From assembly GCA_004124465.1 (NCBI GenBank), contig SCKS01000001.1:1-43268 (forward strand): a stretch of 43,268 bases of DNA, written 5' to 3'. Made by a program: the position numbers and the translations under genes. Position 1 is the stretch's first letter, and each line of letters opens with the position of its first letter. The notes under the pieces were generated by a model that made no database searches, was not told where the DNA came from, and worked only from the letters and a program-made list of their open reading frames with translations. Below are positions 42,478-43,268 of this stretch, piece after piece. The stretch is from Fidelibacterota bacterium. GTDB taxonomy: Bacteria > Fidelibacterota > Marinisomatia > Marinisomatales > S15-B10.

Positions 42478-42553
42478 GGATATCTTCGGCGCGAGAGTCA
42501 GTAATAGGGTTCACCTGGAGCGAGATCGTGGGTTCAAATCCATCTGTTCAAGT
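42478..42553 (+). pseudogene. Decayed tRNA-Tyr copy (tRNA pseudogene)
   Basis: GGATATCT at 42478-42485 recurs at 42594-42601, immediately before the real tRNA-Tyr. A 15-base exact match, GGTTCAAATCCATCT (42531-42545), equals the T-arm of tRNA-Tyr at 42663-42677. AGAGT of the D-arm is also shared. The anticodon arm and acceptor pairing are lost, so no cloverleaf can form. The element therefore looks like a degenerate tandem duplicate of the Tyr gene. Confidence 0.5.
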
Positions 42554-42601
42554 TGTTAATAATATGCAAAATCGTAATATGAGAGACCCTCATGGATATC
42601 T

Positions 42602-42684
42602 GGGGAGATGGCAGAGTGGTCTAATGCACCAGACTGTAAATCTGGCGGCGAAAGCCTTCGGTGGTTCAAATCCATCTCTCCCCA
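42602..42684 (+). tRNA. tRNA-Tyr (anticodon GUA)
   Basis: An 83-base class II tRNA. Acceptor GGGGAGA pairs with TCTCCCC, discriminator A. The anticodon stem CCAGA/TCTGG holds loop CTGTAAA with anticodon GTA. A long variable arm (CGGCGAAAGCCTTCG region) is typical of bacterial tRNA-Tyr, and the T-arm is GGTGGTTCAAATCCATC. No CCA is encoded. It corresponds in position to tyrU. Confidence 0.97.
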
Positions 42685-42737
42685 CAGCCAGCGAAAGCAG
42701 CCAGAACAACCGGATGATTCATGATGGTAACAACTAT

Positions 42738-42810
42738 GCGGTGGTAGCTCAGTTGGTAGAGCATCAGCCTTCCAAGCTGAGGGTCGCGGGTTCGATCCCC
42801 GTCCGCCGCT
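42738..42810 (+). tRNA. tRNA-Gly (anticodon UCC)
   Basis: A 73-base cloverleaf. Acceptor GCGGTGG pairs with CCGCCGC (one T-G wobble), discriminator T. Anticodon stem TCAGC/GCTGA with loop CTTCCAA gives anticodon TCC, reading GGA and GGG. T-arm GCGGGTTCGATCCCCGT. It corresponds in position to glyT. Confidence 0.97.
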
Positions 42811-42854
42811 CAGATTCGTCTGGCTGTAGCACTTGGGCAAACACCCCACCAGTT

Positions 42855-42927
<73 letters not shown>

Positions 42928-42964
42928 CATTAATGATCTGTCAGTCAACATAGGAGATTTTCTC

Positions 42965-43268
42965 ATGGCAAAGGAGAAATTTGACAGGACTAAACCCCAC
43001 CTTAACGTGGGCACCATCGGTCACGTAGATCACGGTAAGACGACCCTCACCGCGGCCATAACAATGACATTATCCAAGCGTGGCTTGAGTGAGATCCGTT
43101 CTTTTGACAGTATTGACAACGCTCCAGAGGAGCGGGAGCGAGGTATTACCATTCAGACAGCACACGTTGAGTATGAGAGTGAGAACCGTCACTATGCACA
43201 CATAGACTGTCCCGGTCACGCTGACTATATCAAGAACATGATTACAGGTGCGGCCCAGATGGACGGCG
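42965..43268 (+). CDS. tuf: Elongation factor Tu (3' partial)
   Basis: EF-Tu delivers aminoacyl-tRNAs to the ribosome. Only the first 101 codons are present; the gene runs off the window. AGGAG at 42952-42956 precedes the ATG by 8 bases. Visible segments are [25 protein letters not shown] with the P-loop (in part, about residues 3-27), [13 protein letters not shown] (switch I), and [21 protein letters not shown] with the G3 motif. The tRNA-tuf arrangement suggests co-transcription with processing of the four tRNAs. Confidence 0.98.
   Translation, partial: MAKEKFDRTKPHLNVGTIGHVDHGKTTLTAAITMTLSKRGLSEIRSFDSIDNAPEERERGITIQTAHVEYESENRHYAHIDCPGHADYIKNMITGAAQMDG

Noticed and set aside
42556-42849. 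Minus-strand reading frame of 97 codons with NHRRLSPPDLQSG-like text
   Set aside because: It is antisense to tRNA-Tyr and tRNA-Gly. Such reading frames across tRNAs are common annotation artefacts.

Overview
The window is a compact, almost entirely plus-strand block of bacterial housekeeping genes. The cell is Gram-negative-type: it has an apolipoprotein N-acyltransferase, a LolA-like carrier, a heptose-phosphate phosphatase and a PorV-like outer-membrane protein. A complete batABCDE-type operon, a DUF5683-like protein, an UpxY-type NusG paralogue, GatA and a very acidic tail on the presumed S16 protein suggest the FCB superphylum and its neighbours. Candidatus Marinimicrobia/Neomarinimicrobiota is my best guess, inferred from gene content and not proven. 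UGA serves as a normal stop in many genes, so the code is standard, but SelA and SelB show that UGA is also read as selenocysteine somewhere in this genome.

Layout. (1) 1-1966: end of a presumed rpsP, a relic of khpA, then rimM-trmD-rplS. (2) 2029-10118: an MFS transporter, selA-selB, mutS and a PorV-like protein. (3) 10224-16488: yicC, gmk, rpoZ, a family-4 uracil-DNA glycosylase, dnaB, a bifunctional Rel/Spo protein and an HU/IHF protein. (4) 16507-23533: ruvX, lnt, a DUF5683-like protein, an orphan EcfT-like protein, truA, an HtrA protease, psd-pssA, a DUF4321 protein and tatA. (5) 23475-30549: gatA, batA to batE and a SPOR protein. (6) 30698-42223: yebC, ruvC-ruvA, an aminotransferase, gcvT, ftsK, a lolA-like gene, a flippase-like membrane protein, gmhB, ddl, a NusG-like regulator and cysS. 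(7) 42224-43268: tRNA-Thr(UGU), Tyr(GUA), Gly(UCC), Thr(GGU) and the start of tuf, in the same order as the E. coli thrU-tyrU-glyT-thrT-tufB operon.

Most neighbouring genes touch or overlap. At least thirteen junctions are 4-nt NTGA overlaps, which explains the many GTG and TTG starts and suggests translational coupling. Real intergenic space is limited to about 60-165 bp at a few places: before the MFS gene, selA, yicC and yebC, and around the tRNAs. No gene-free stretch exceeds 300 bp.

I found no phage, insertion sequence, CRISPR array, toxin-antitoxin pair or obvious new defence system. The most unusual items are small: a KhpA gene reduced to its C-terminal end behind the acidic S16 tail, a decayed copy of tRNA-Tyr in the tRNA operon, an EcfT-like protein with altered coupling motifs and no ATPase partner, a Bat operon without its usual MoxR and DUF58 genes, and a NusG paralogue placed between ddl and cysS.
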